From positions 1 through 64,000 of the forward strand of contig CAJUBQ010000012.1 in the NCBI GenBank assembly GCA_910584595.1: a stretch of DNA of 64,000 nt, written 5' to 3'. This DNA is from an uncultured Eubacterium sp. (GTDB lineage Bacteria; Bacillota; Clostridia; Lachnospirales; Lachnospiraceae). Shown piece after piece: positions 8,521 to 16,451 of the stretch (position 1 is its first letter; the number at the start of each line of letters is the position of its first letter). Position numbers and translations under genes: made by a program. Below the pieces are notes generated by a model. It saw only the letters and a list, made by a program, of their open reading frames with translations. It ran no database searches and was not told the DNA's origin.

Positions 8521-9450
8521 TTAATTTTTTTCTGTCCCAACTTCAACAATGGATTTTGCCAGTCCTGCTATGCCCTGGATTTCTGACGGAATAATAATCT
8601 TTGTAGCCTTTCCGTCGGCAGCCTTTGCAAATGCCTCCAGACTCTTTAACTGCAAAACAGCCGCATCCGGCGCCGCCTCTTTTAAAAACCGCAAACCATC
8701 TGCATTTGCCTGCTGCACTTTAAGAATCGCCTCAGCCTGGCCCTCTGCTTCACGAACCATAGCTTCTTTATGTGCTTCTGCACGTAGAATTGCTGCCTGT
8801 TTTTCTGCTTCTGCATCTAAGATTGCAGATTCTTTCTTTCCCTCTGCTACAAGTATTGTAGATTTTTTCTCTCCTTCTGCTTTTAAGATCGCCTCACGTC
8901 TTTCCCGTTCCGCTTTCATCTGCTTTTCCATCGCATCCTGAATCGCCTGCGGCGGAATAATATTTTTCAGTTCTACGCGGTTTACCTTAATTCCCCACGG
9001 ATCTGTTGCTACGTCCAGCGAAGCCCTCATCTTTGTATTGATCGTTTCTCTGGAAGTCAGCGTTTCATCCAGCTCTAAATCACCAATAATATTACGCAGC
9101 GTTGTTGCTGTAAGATTTTCTATTGCCATGATCGGATTTTCCACACCATATGCAAACAACTTTGGATCTGTAATTTGAAAATATACAACAGTATCAATCT
9201 GCATCGTTACGTTATCTTTTGTAATTACCGGCTGCGGCGGAAAATCAACAACCTGTTCTTTAAGCAATACTCTCTTTGCAACCCGGTCAATAAATGGCGC
9301 TTTAAAGTGGATACCAACACCCCATGTTGCAAGATAGCCGCCAAGTCTTTCAATAACAGCCGCATGAGCCTGTGGCACAATCTTGATGCATGACACTGCA
9401 ACCAGTAAAACAAGAACCACAAGAACCACTGCAGCAATTAATGCTTCCAT
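8521..9450 (-). CDS. SPFH/Band 7 (stomatin, QmcA-like) membrane protein
   Basis: SPFH proteins oligomerise on membranes, scaffold microdomains and often partner with membrane proteases. The start is the second ATG (9450), since AGGAGG lies 7 nt upstream; the ATG at 9456 is too close. The 309-residue product has one N-terminal transmembrane helix (LIAAVVLVVLVLLVAVS) and the Band 7 domain (about 20-185, with RLGGYLATWGVGIHFKAPF and PPQAIQDAMEKQMKAERERRE). A long Ala/Glu-rich coiled coil of imperfect AEGEKK..IL repeats follows, then a short C-terminal domain. No NfeD partner is adjacent, which fits the QmcA/HflK-like class rather than the flotillin class. Confidence 0.92.
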   Translation of the reverse strand: MEALIAAVVLVVLVLLVAVSCIKIVPQAHAAVIERLGGYLATWGVGIHFKAPFIDRVAKRVLLKEQVVDFPPQPVITKDNVTMQIDTVVYFQITDPKLFAYGVENPIMAIENLTATTLRNIIGDLELDETLTSRETINTKMRASLDVATDPWGIKVNRVELKNIIPPQAIQDAMEKQMKAERERREAILKAEGEKKSTILVAEGKKESAILDAEAEKQAAILRAEAHKEAMVREAEGQAEAILKVQQANADGLRFLKEAAPDAAVLQLKSLEAFAKAADGKATKIIIPSEIQGIAGLAKSIVEVGTEKN

Positions 9451-9549
9451 ATGCATTCCTCCTTATTTCGAACATCCGTTTTCTTTGTTTTATCTGATAC
9501 ACTTATACAGCTTATCAATAAAACATACGATGATCTATAAATTTTCTTT

Positions 9550-9578
9550 ATCATACTATAATTAAACTCGATTTACAA
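9550..9578 (-). promoter_or_regulatory. Sigma-A-type promoter for the SPFH gene
   Basis: On the minus strand, TTGTAA (9578-9573) and TATGAT (9555-9550) are separated by exactly 17 bp. This predicts a leader of about 90 nt before the SPFH start. Spacing and both hexamers are near consensus. Confidence 0.65.
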
Positions 9579-9610
9579 CCATGAAAACACCGAAACATGC
9601 GATAATTAGC

Positions 9611-9643
9611 AAAAAAAGACCACTGTACCCACGTACAGCAGTC
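9611..9643 (-). terminator. Rho-independent terminator of the SleB-type hydrolase gene
   Basis: On the minus strand GACTGCTGTAC and GTACAGTGGTC flank a GTGG loop, forming an 11-bp stem with two G-U pairs, followed directly by seven T. It lies 17 nt beyond the stop codon of the hydrolase gene. Confidence 0.85.
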
Positions 9644-9659
9644 ATTTTAGCTCTATTTT

Positions 9660-10979
9660 TTAATAAAATACATGATTTCCAATCACAAGTCCTGCAGCGC
9701 CGTTTACCCGATGGAAAAATTTTGCTCCTCCCGTATTATCACTTCCTGCCAGCGCTGCCTGCGCAGCTGAAGTACAATGTCTGTAATTTCCGTTAGAAAG
9801 GGCTCTCGAAAGCGCGCCATTTGCCACCGGTGAAAATTGTCCACTCTGATAAACAACTCCGGAAATACTATTTGGGAAAGAAGAACTTTTCACACGATTG
9901 AGTACAACTGCGCCTACCGCTACCTGGCCTGCATAACTTTCACCGCCTGCCTCACAAAAGATAATTGCTGAAAGTAATGTCAGATCACTGGTTGACACCG
10001 CCGATGCACTTGAAACAGCTGCGCTTCCTGAAGAAGATACGCTGCGAAGCGATGCCTGCTCTGCTTTTCTTTGTGCCGCGAGCATTGCCTGTTCTTCTTC
10101 CACAGAGATTGCTTCACCAACTCCAAGACCTACTTTTACATAGTCTTCCGAAACATAGCCTTTCATATCATTTAACTTCACAACAACCCATCCGTCTTTT
10201 TGTTTTGCTTTCTCATTTACAAGCAGCTTATCACCTTTAAATGCTGCCTCTAATGCGATGGCATTTTCATTTGCCTTTTGACGGATACGAAGCCCATCTG
10301 CCTGAACAGTCGCATACGTCTTGCAGATTTTATTTGCATATTTGTAAGCTTTCGCCCCATATACACAATACTCATTTTTTACATAACCGGTTACGGATCC
10401 GGATTTAATCTTCGTCCATGTTTTTCCTTTTTTAACAACTTTAGCTGCATCCCCTTTGCGCAGCTTTCCGATAACTGCTGAATCTTCACTGGACGCTTCC
10501 CGTATATTTAAACTATCATCGACTTTGGCCATCAGCTTATTTTTCCATTTTTTTGCTGAATCAGTCTTTGTCTGTTTATTTTCTTTCACTTTTTCTTTTT
10601 TAACTGTTATCTTCTTCGCTTCTTTTTTCTCTGTTTTTTTTGATACGGATGTACTTTCCTTTACAGGAACCGATATACTTTTGTTCTCAGGCATAACTGC
10701 ATCATCTGTCCATGTATTGATATTCAGTTCAGAAACAGGCAAAACAGACGAAACTCTGTCAACATCAAGTTTTGCAATAGATAGCTCCTGCTCCAAACTA
10801 TCCTCTGGTTCTGCCTTTAAATTTGCTGCTGTCATAATGCCTGCCGTTTTATTTTCTGTGATTTGGATAGTTTCTTCGGTCTGCATTATCTGTGGTTGGG
10901 AAAAGGTAACTGTACATACAAGTACTCCCGCTGCACCGGCAACTGCAATTCCTTGTACCAGTTTCTTATTTCCTCGCAT
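9660..10979 (-). CDS. Secreted SleB/CwlJ-family cell wall hydrolase with SH3 domains
   Basis: The 439-residue product is predicted to be exported and to cut peptidoglycan. The start at 10979 follows CGGAGG. The N-terminus has a basic stretch and a hydrophobic signal or anchor segment (LVQGIAVAGAAGVLVCTVTF). A Lys/Glu/Thr-rich linker follows (about 90-150). Next are two bacterial SH3-like modules, with SLNIREASSEDSAVIG near 160 and GLRIRQKANENAIALE near 230. The C-terminal hydrolase_2 (SleB) domain begins near 340 with LLSAIIFCEAGGESYAGQ, where the Glu after Cys is the likely catalytic acid. Despite the SleB name, this architecture is usual in vegetative clostridial wall enzymes. No spore-specific promoter was seen; a housekeeping promoter lies upstream. 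Confidence 0.92.
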   Translation of the reverse strand: MRGNKKLVQGIAVAGAAGVLVCTVTFSQPQIMQTEETIQITENKTAGIMTAANLKAEPEDSLEQELSIAKLDVDRVSSVLPVSELNINTWTDDAVMPENKSISVPVKESTSVSKKTEKKEAKKITVKKEKVKENKQTKTDSAKKWKNKLMAKVDDSLNIREASSEDSAVIGKLRKGDAAKVVKKGKTWTKIKSGSVTGYVKNEYCVYGAKAYKYANKICKTYATVQADGLRIRQKANENAIALEAAFKGDKLLVNEKAKQKDGWVVVKLNDMKGYVSEDYVKVGLGVGEAISVEEEQAMLAAQRKAEQASLRSVSSSGSAAVSSASAVSTSDLTLLSAIIFCEAGGESYAGQVAVGAVVLNRVKSSSFPNSISGVVYQSGQFSPVANGALSRALSNGNYRHCTSAAQAALAGSDNTGGAKFFHRVNGAAGLVIGNHVFY

Positions 10980-11086
10980 AATAATAAACCTCCGTTTTTC
11001 CATGAATAAAACATAATTTCTTAATTACATTTTTGTTCTATTTTATTCATTTTTTATTACATTTGTTACAACTTTATTACGATTGC

Positions 11087-11115
11087 ATTCTAACACTTTG
11101 TAATCATTTTGTCAA
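11087..11115 (-). promoter_or_regulatory. Consensus sigma-A promoter of the wall hydrolase gene
   Basis: TTGACA (11115-11110) and TAGAAT (11092-11087) on the minus strand are separated by 17 bp. The predicted start near 11080 gives a leader of about 100 nt. The -35 box is embedded in TGTAAT-CATTT-TGTCAA on the opposite strand, close to the WalR (YycF) box pattern of two TGTWAH hexamers spaced by 5. Confidence 0.8.
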
Positions 11116-11190
11116 ATTTTTTTATAATTTTTTTTATGGGAAATTTTTCCTGAGATAATTTTTTACTTGAAAACGAAGAAAAACAGCAAT

Positions 11191-11228
11191 AAAAAAAGGA
11201 ATGACAGTCTCCCATCAATCCTTTTTTT
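11191..11228 (-). terminator. Terminator downstream of pgi, possibly bidirectional
   Basis: AAAAAAAGGA pairs with TCCTTTTTTT around a loop whose inner part (TGA..TCA) can pair further, so a stable stem is flanked by T-runs on both strands. It lies 68 nt past the pgi stop. Confidence 0.75.
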
Positions 11229-11295
11229 GTAAAATATGATAACTTATTGTAACAAGTTGTAACAGATTGCTTGTCCAAACTATTACATCGGCCTG

Positions 11296-12642
11296 TTATA
11301 ATCTCTTTAACAGCTCTTCTTTTTCTGCTTCATAACCAGGCTTGCCTAAAAGTGCAAACATATTCTTCTTATAACTTTCCACACCTGGCTGATTAAATGG
11401 ATTTACTCCCAGTAAATATCCGCTTATGCCACATGCAAATTCAAAAAAGTACATCAATTCACCCAAATAAAACTCATTTTGCTCAGGAATGCGCACCATC
11501 AGATTTGGCACATTACCATCTGTATGCGCTAAAATCGTTCCATTCATAGCATTCTTGTTAACAAAATCCATATCTTTTCCTGCCAGATAGTTCAAGCCAT
11601 CGAGATCTACGGCTTCTTCCTTGATTTCAATACGGCAGCGTGGCTCTTCCACATTCAGAACCGTCTCATACATAATTCTGGAACCATCTTGAATAAACTG
11701 TCCCATAGAATGTAAGTCTGTAGTCAAATCTACAGAAGCCGGGAAAATACCTTTTTGGTCTTTACCTTCTGACTCACCGTATAATTGTTTCCACCATTCA
11801 GATACATAGTGAAGGCTTGGTTCATAATTAGCCAATACTTCCACTGATTTGCCTTTTCTGTGTAAAATATTACGGATTGCTGCATACTGCAAAGCTGCAT
11901 TATCCTCAAAACTGCTTTCAAGCGCCAGTTTTCTTCCTTCTGCTGCACCTTCCATCAGTTTTGTAATATCAGCTCCGCTAACTGCAATCGGAAGCAGACC
12001 AACAGCTGTCAATACGGAAAATCTACCGCCAACATCATCAGGAACGACAAATGTCTCATATCCTTCTTCATCAGAAAGACTCTTTAATGCTCCCCGCGCT
12101 TTGTCTGTGGTAGCATAAATTCTCTTTGCAGTTTCTTCCTTACCATATTTTTTCTCCAGCATTTCTTTAAAAATGCGGAATGCAATTGCCGGTTCTGTTG
12201 TTGTGCCGGATTTGGAAATTACATTTACAGAAAAATTTCTATCTCCAATTACATCAATCAAACCCTGTACATATGAACCGCTAATACTATTGCCTACATA
12301 GTAAATTTCCGGAGTTTTACGCATTTCTTTTGGAATATTGTTATAAAAACCATGTCTTAAAAACTCAATTGCAGCTCTTGCACCCAGATAAGAACCACCT
12401 ATTCCGATAACTACAAGCACATCAGAATCTGACTGAATCTTTTCAGCTGCTTTTTGAATACGGCTAAACTCTTCCTTATCATAATCTACCGGAAGATCAA
12501 TCCAGCCAAGAAAATCATTTCCCGCACCGGTTTTCGATACAAGAAGTTCCTTTGCATCATTTACCAATTTGGTCATATAACTTACTTCTTCTTCACTGAT
12601 AAATCCAGCTGCTTTTGAGTAATCAAATGTAATTTTGCTCAT
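11296..12642 (-). CDS. pgi: Glucose-6-phosphate isomerase
   Basis: Pgi interconverts glucose 6-phosphate and fructose 6-phosphate in glycolysis and gluconeogenesis. The 448-residue product has the sugar-phosphate-binding VVIGIGGSYLGARAAIEFL (about 77-95), the SIS-domain SKSGTTTEPAIAFRIF, the DVGGRFSVLTAVGLLP signature and the C-terminal GVNPFNQPGVESYKKNMFALL with the catalytic lysine. The length matches the short Firmicute-type Pgi. It is monocistronic, with its own terminator. A usable SD (AAGGAG) precedes the start. Confidence 0.97.
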   Translation of the reverse strand: MSKITFDYSKAAGFISEEEVSYMTKLVNDAKELLVSKTGAGNDFLGWIDLPVDYDKEEFSRIQKAAEKIQSDSDVLVVIGIGGSYLGARAAIEFLRHGFYNNIPKEMRKTPEIYYVGNSISGSYVQGLIDVIGDRNFSVNVISKSGTTTEPAIAFRIFKEMLEKKYGKEETAKRIYATTDKARGALKSLSDEEGYETFVVPDDVGGRFSVLTAVGLLPIAVSGADITKLMEGAAEGRKLALESSFEDNAALQYAAIRNILHRKGKSVEVLANYEPSLHYVSEWWKQLYGESEGKDQKGIFPASVDLTTDLHSMGQFIQDGSRIMYETVLNVEEPRCRIEIKEEAVDLDGLNYLAGKDMDFVNKNAMNGTILAHTDGNVPNLMVRIPEQNEFYLGELMYFFEFACGISGYLLGVNPFNQPGVESYKKNMFALLGKPGYEAEKEELLKRL

Positions 12643-12786
12643 ATTTAATCTCCTTATTGTTTTGTTTTACACAGTTTTCTCCTGAACTGCTATTGTATCA
12701 TAACTATTATCCATTTTAACAAAATACAGCAAAATCCGCAAGCTGTTTTGGCAATTTTTAACAATTTAACTTAGGAACTGTTCCGT

Positions 12787-13185
12787 TTAATCAAATATCT
12801 CCTGCAATACCGTATCTAATAATTCTTCCTCTTTTCTTTGTTTTTTATGCGCAAGTGTAACCCGCATATTTTCTTCCTGCCTGCTTCTTAATGGTTGTTC
12901 AACTGTCAGATGTGTTTCTCCTTCTTTACCTTCTCCCTCATTTTCCGAATGTATCTTAATCCCTGTTCCTATTTCTGTTTCTTCTGTCTCTAATTTTTCA
13001 TCCGTATCTTCACGAAATACCACATTTAAGTATCTCTGCAGCCAATGTCCCGCGCGGCCCAGCCTTTTGTTAATTCGGCGTGTTTGTCCGATATGTATAA
13101 GCTCTAATACTACCGCTACTAAAATCAGGGCAGCAGTTATCAGTTGTACCTGTGACACTGCAAATGTCAAAATCTGATCGAACAT
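12787..13185 (-). CDS. Hypothetical membrane-anchored protein, 132 aa
   Basis: No family is recognised. The N-terminal 27 residues form one transmembrane helix (VQLITAALILVAVVLELI). A basic segment (RRINKRLGRAGHWLQRYL) follows, then a highly acidic, low-complexity stretch (about 60-100, KLETEETEIG and ENEGEGKEGE) and a charged helix ending EEELLDTVLQEIFD. The layout suggests a cytoplasmic tail tethered to the membrane. It starts with a purine-rich SD (GGAAGTTTGAGGT) and lies between pgi and the MBL-like gene on the same strand. Confidence 0.65.
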   Translation of the reverse strand: MFDQILTFAVSQVQLITAALILVAVVLELIHIGQTRRINKRLGRAGHWLQRYLNVVFREDTDEKLETEETEIGTGIKIHSENEGEGKEGETHLTVEQPLRSRQEENMRVTLAHKKQRKEEELLDTVLQEIFD

Positions 13186-13327
13186 ACCTCAAACTTCCTT
13201 TCTACTATAATTTACGGGATATATATCATGATAGTAGAAAGCGATTGCGGATATTGTCGAAGGCAGTATGTAAAACAGCTTGTTTCATGGCGGTCATTTA
13301 TAATCAACATACATATTCTAATGCCTG

Positions 13328-14578
13328 CTAAAGTTGATCTGCTTTTTCAGTAAGAAATCCATTAAAACAGCATCCATATTCTTCATTTAATAATATAATC
13401 CGATAGCGGGCATTTTTCGCTTTTATTTCCCTCAATACCTGATTCTGCATTTTTGAACATTGCGGACAAATCCAAAAAACAGCATTTTTCTTAACATTCA
13501 TATCTGTCAATCTGCTTTCCCAATTATACATATTTCCACAATTAGGTACTGAAACCGCCCGTATTTGCGAACTTATCATCTTATAATGATTTTTTAATTC
13601 CTTAAAGTGTTTACTTAATCTGATATTGCCCAGCAGCAAAATCCCCGCTCTGAGCTCAGTCTCTTCAGTACGGTGACAATGACACACATCGTAGTCATTG
13701 TACAGCATACACTTTATTGTACATCTTCCGTCATCTTTTTCGATATCCGCATGACAAAAATCTTCTTTATCAATAACTATTGCATTCAGTACACAATCTG
13801 TCTGTGCTGCAATAATCTCTGTAGGACTGCAGAACATTGTCAATGTCTCCATACCATGATCGCTAAATGCCTTTCGATATGCAAGCAGCATTTTCATAAT
13901 CTGTCTTTCATCAATTTTGTCAATCCATACACTTTTTGCATAATGAAATAAAAAATGTCTGATTCTGAGCAAATCAATACCAAAATATCCAAATTGAAAC
14001 AGCATTCGGTTGTTAATCATATGTCCTGCTTTCACCACAGGTATACGATATCCTTCCATCTCTTCAATGATATCCAGAATTTCTTTATCCTGTGATTCAA
14101 AATATATGCCTGGATACATTTCAATTTCAGTTTTTTCAAATATTTTCCCATTTCCATATATGAAAAAGAATTTTTTCACCTGAGACTTTTTCAAATATAA
14201 GTAAGGAGCTTTTATAAATTCAATAATATCCGGATCTTTAATTCCTTGTCCCTGCATCATTTGCATAATTAGAAAACGCTGTATCGGCGCCACATAAGGG
14301 ATTACCACCATATCAAGCGCTTCATTTTTAATCGCATGAATTAATCGTACTGCATCTTCAAAAGAAAAACTCCCCATAATAAATAAATGAACCGGACTGC
14401 CGTTATACAGCATCGGTCCGTTTCCGTTCTGACAATATGTTTCTAAAGTATTGTGGTTCATTTCACAAGAATACACATAACGTAGCTGCTCCTGCACCCC
14501 TTTATCCCATATACATCCTGACATAATAACTGCATTTGATGTATTTTCGAACAAATAACGAAATAATCTAACGTCCAT
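13328..14578 (-). CDS. Degenerate metallo-beta-lactamase-fold-like protein, 416 aa
   Basis: No close family is recognised, but the spacing of motifs resembles two halves of a metallo-beta-lactamase (MBL) fold hydrolase. The N-terminal half has a beta strand VHLFIMGSFSFEDAVRL where active homologues carry the SHxHxDH metal site, followed by MVVIPYVAPIQRFLI. The C-terminal half has TELRAGILLLGNIRLSKHFKEL where homologues carry the GD strand, then VSVPNCGNMYNW in place of the usual HHGS. All expected metal-binding His/Asp positions appear substituted, so catalysis is doubtful. The C-terminus is Cys-rich (CPQCSKM, EYGCCFNG). It diverges from murG across a 189-bp promoter region. The fold assignment is inference. 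Confidence 0.6.
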   Translation of the reverse strand: MDVRLFRYLFENTSNAVIMSGCIWDKGVQEQLRYVYSCEMNHNTLETYCQNGNGPMLYNGSPVHLFIMGSFSFEDAVRLIHAIKNEALDMVVIPYVAPIQRFLIMQMMQGQGIKDPDIIEFIKAPYLYLKKSQVKKFFFIYGNGKIFEKTEIEMYPGIYFESQDKEILDIIEEMEGYRIPVVKAGHMINNRMLFQFGYFGIDLLRIRHFLFHYAKSVWIDKIDERQIMKMLLAYRKAFSDHGMETLTMFCSPTEIIAAQTDCVLNAIVIDKEDFCHADIEKDDGRCTIKCMLYNDYDVCHCHRTEETELRAGILLLGNIRLSKHFKELKNHYKMISSQIRAVSVPNCGNMYNWESRLTDMNVKKNAVFWICPQCSKMQNQVLREIKAKNARYRIILLNEEYGCCFNGFLTEKADQL

Positions 14579-14708
14579 TTACTTCTCCTTTTGTACCCCC
14601 AAAACTGATCTCATTAATAACTACAATCTTTATCTATATTCTATTCTTTTATTTTGTATTTACAAGTCTTTTTATTCCTGTTTTTTCATATACTTAGAAA
14701 ATAAAGAT

Positions 14709-14737
14709 TTGACATTTCCCGTATTTGGGTTAATAAT
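14709..14737 (+). promoter_or_regulatory. Promoter of murG
   Basis: TTGACA at 14709-14714 is followed by AATAAT at 14732-14737 (17-bp spacer) or TAATAA at 14731-14736 (16 bp). The SD GGAGGAAGGA lies at 14751-14760, just before the murG start. The 14579-14767 gap also serves the divergent MBL-like gene. Confidence 0.7.
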
Positions 14738-14767
14738 AGAACTATATTTTGGAGGAAGGACGTTCAA

Positions 14768-15832
14768 ATGAAAAAGATTATTCTAACCGGCGGAGGTACA
14801 GCCGGACACGTGACACCTAATATAGCATTGCTTCCGAGACTTCGAGAAGCCGGATTTGATATTACTTATATCGGATCTTATAATGGCATTGAAAAACAGC
14901 TGCTAAAAGAACAAAAAGTACCTTATTATGGCATTTCATCCGGCAAACTGCGCCGATATTTTGATATTAAGAACTTTTCTGACCCACTAAAAGTAATCAA
15001 AGGTTTTGGACAATCTATTCGTCTGATGCGTAAATTAAAGCCGGATATCGTATTTTCCAAAGGCGGTTTTGTATCTGTACCGGTAATACTTGCAGCTAAA
15101 TTTTGCCACATACCATCCATTATACATGAATCAGACCTGACGCCCGGATTAGCAAATAAACTTGCCATTCCAAATGCAGCCAAAGTATGCTGTAATTTTC
15201 CGGAAACATTAAAATATTTGCCGGAAGACAAGGCTGTTCTTACAGGTTCTCCAATTCGAAAAGAATTGTTGTCAGGAAACAAAGAAAATGCCCGCAAACT
15301 TTGTAATTTTACAAAGGAAAAACCTGTTCTTTTTATAGTAGGTGGAAGCAGCGGATCCAAATTCATCAATGATACAATCCGAGGACTGCTGCCTGAGTTA
15401 TTAAAATCATACCAAATCATACATATGTGCGGCAAAGGAAATATAGAAGAATCACTCAACCGGACAGTAGGATACAAACAATTTGAATATATTGGTTCTG
15501 AATTAAATGACATTTTTTCACTGGCAGATCTGGTCATATCTCGTGCAGGAGCCAATTCCATCTGTGAGCTTTTAGCGCTGCACAAACCAAATATTCTAAT
15601 TCCATTATCTGCCAGCGCCAGCCGCGGAGATCAGATTTTAAACGCACAGTCTTTCGAAAAACAAGGATTCAGCGTTGTAATAGAAGAAGAAATCATAACA
15701 CCGGATAAACTTCTTAATATGATTCACGAAACCTATAAAAACCGCGAACGCTATATTCGTGCAATGAAACAGAGCAATAGCATAAATTCTGTAGATAAAA
15801 TTGTATCTATAATAGAAGAAACAGCCAAATAG
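14768..15832 (+). CDS. murG: UDP-GlcNAc:lipid I N-acetylglucosaminyltransferase MurG
   Basis: MurG adds GlcNAc to lipid I to make lipid II, the last cytoplasmic step of peptidoglycan synthesis, at the inner membrane face. The 354-residue GT-B protein has GGGTAGHVTP (8-17), KGGFVSVPV, HESDLTPGLAN, TGSPIRKEL, the donor-site FIVGGSSGSKFIN, and SRAGANSICELLAL in the C-terminal lobe. It stands outside the usual division and cell wall cluster, as in other Firmicutes with a detached murG. It is one of few plus-strand genes here and has its own promoter. A second murG elsewhere cannot be excluded. Confidence 0.95.
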   Translation: MKKIILTGGGTAGHVTPNIALLPRLREAGFDITYIGSYNGIEKQLLKEQKVPYYGISSGKLRRYFDIKNFSDPLKVIKGFGQSIRLMRKLKPDIVFSKGGFVSVPVILAAKFCHIPSIIHESDLTPGLANKLAIPNAAKVCCNFPETLKYLPEDKAVLTGSPIRKELLSGNKENARKLCNFTKEKPVLFIVGGSSGSKFINDTIRGLLPELLKSYQIIHMCGKGNIEESLNRTVGYKQFEYIGSELNDIFSLADLVISRAGANSICELLALHKPNILIPLSASASRGDQILNAQSFEKQGFSVVIEEEIITPDKLLNMIHETYKNRERYIRAMKQSNSINSVDKIVSIIEETAK

Positions 15833-15841
15833 CCCGTTTTT

Positions 15842-15908
15842 AGAATCCAGTCCTTCACATATGAAATCGTATCCTTATCGCAACAATATTTTCGACGGAC
15901 TGGATTCT
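15842..15908. repeat. 12-bp inverted repeat with 43-nt loop between convergent murG and HIT genes
   Basis: AGAATCCAGTCC (15842-15853) is the exact reverse complement of GGACTGGATTCT (15897-15908). The loop of 43 nt is long for a classical terminator, and only a mixed T-rich stretch (ATTCTTTAATTTT) follows on the plus strand. It may still terminate one or both convergent transcripts. Confidence 0.6.
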
Positions 15909-15913
15909 ATTCT

Positions 15914-16342
15914 TTAATTTTCAGCATCCAATGCTAATATTTTACAAATATGGTCCTGTTCTTCATCTGTAAATTGCTCATGCGTCCAATTTAACAAATC
16001 GTTATTTTTCATCCCAATATATCTTGGAATCAAATGCATATGGAAATGAAAAACCGTCTGTCCTGCTACTTCACCATTATTTTGCAGCAAATTTAATCCG
16101 TCACAATCCAATACTGCCGTCATATGACCTGCTAATCTTTTTGCTAATTTTGTTGCTTTTGCAAGTAATTCTTCACTGATTTCGTAAATATTTGCGCAAT
16201 GTTCTTTCGGCAGAATCAATGCATGTCCTTTGGAAGCCGGATTTGCATCCAATATTACTTTAAAATCGTCATCTTCATAAATTGCTCTGGATGGAATTTC
16301 TCCCGCTATAATCTTACAAAAAATACAATTATCGTCTCTCAT
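15914..16342 (-). CDS. HIT family nucleotide-binding protein
   Basis: HIT proteins of the Hint branch hydrolyse nucleoside phosphoramidates or similar nucleotides. The 142-residue product has the zinc-binding CIFC (6-9) and the catalytic HFHMHL triad His99, His101 and His103, near PRY. The N-terminal sequence FCKIIAGEIPSRAIYEDD is the family signature. It is monocistronic and convergent with murG; it diverges from the histidine kinase gene at 16452. Confidence 0.95.
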   Translation of the reverse strand: MRDDNCIFCKIIAGEIPSRAIYEDDDFKVILDANPASKGHALILPKEHCANIYEISEELLAKATKLAKRLAGHMTAVLDCDGLNLLQNNGEVAGQTVFHFHMHLIPRYIGMKNNDLLNWTHEQFTDEEQDHICKILALDAEN

Positions 16343-16387
16343 TTTCTGTCTCCTTCTTTGATTATTTAAAACCCTTACAATTTATCA

Positions 16388-16416
16388 TTGTAATAAAAAG
16401 TAAAAAATGCTAGAAT
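16388..16416 (+). promoter_or_regulatory. Promoter of the minimal histidine kinase gene
   Basis: TTGTAA (16388-16393) and TAGAAT (16411-16416) are separated by 17 bp. The predicted start near 16423 leaves a short leader with a GGGGG ribosome-binding tract before the ATG at 16452. Confidence 0.7.
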
Positions 16417-16451
16417 TTAACAATAATAACATTGTATAGGGGGTTTTTACT

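Larger units (their letters stand above)
10980..11295. other. 316-bp intergenic region between pgi and the wall hydrolase gene
   Basis: This gap contains the pgi terminator (11191-11228), a strong promoter for the hydrolase gene (11087-11115) and several TGTWAH-type hexamers. Two copies of TTGTAACA lie 10 bp apart at 11247-11254 and 11257-11264. An inverted copy, TGTTACAA, lies at 11064-11071, and TGTAAT-N5-TGTCAA overlaps the -35 box. Short ORFs here are built from the terminator and are not credible genes. Confidence 0.7.

Noticed and set aside
11090..11278. Minus-strand 62-codon ORF between pgi and the wall hydrolase gene
   Set aside because: It runs through the pgi terminator and the hydrolase promoter and has no credible start signal.
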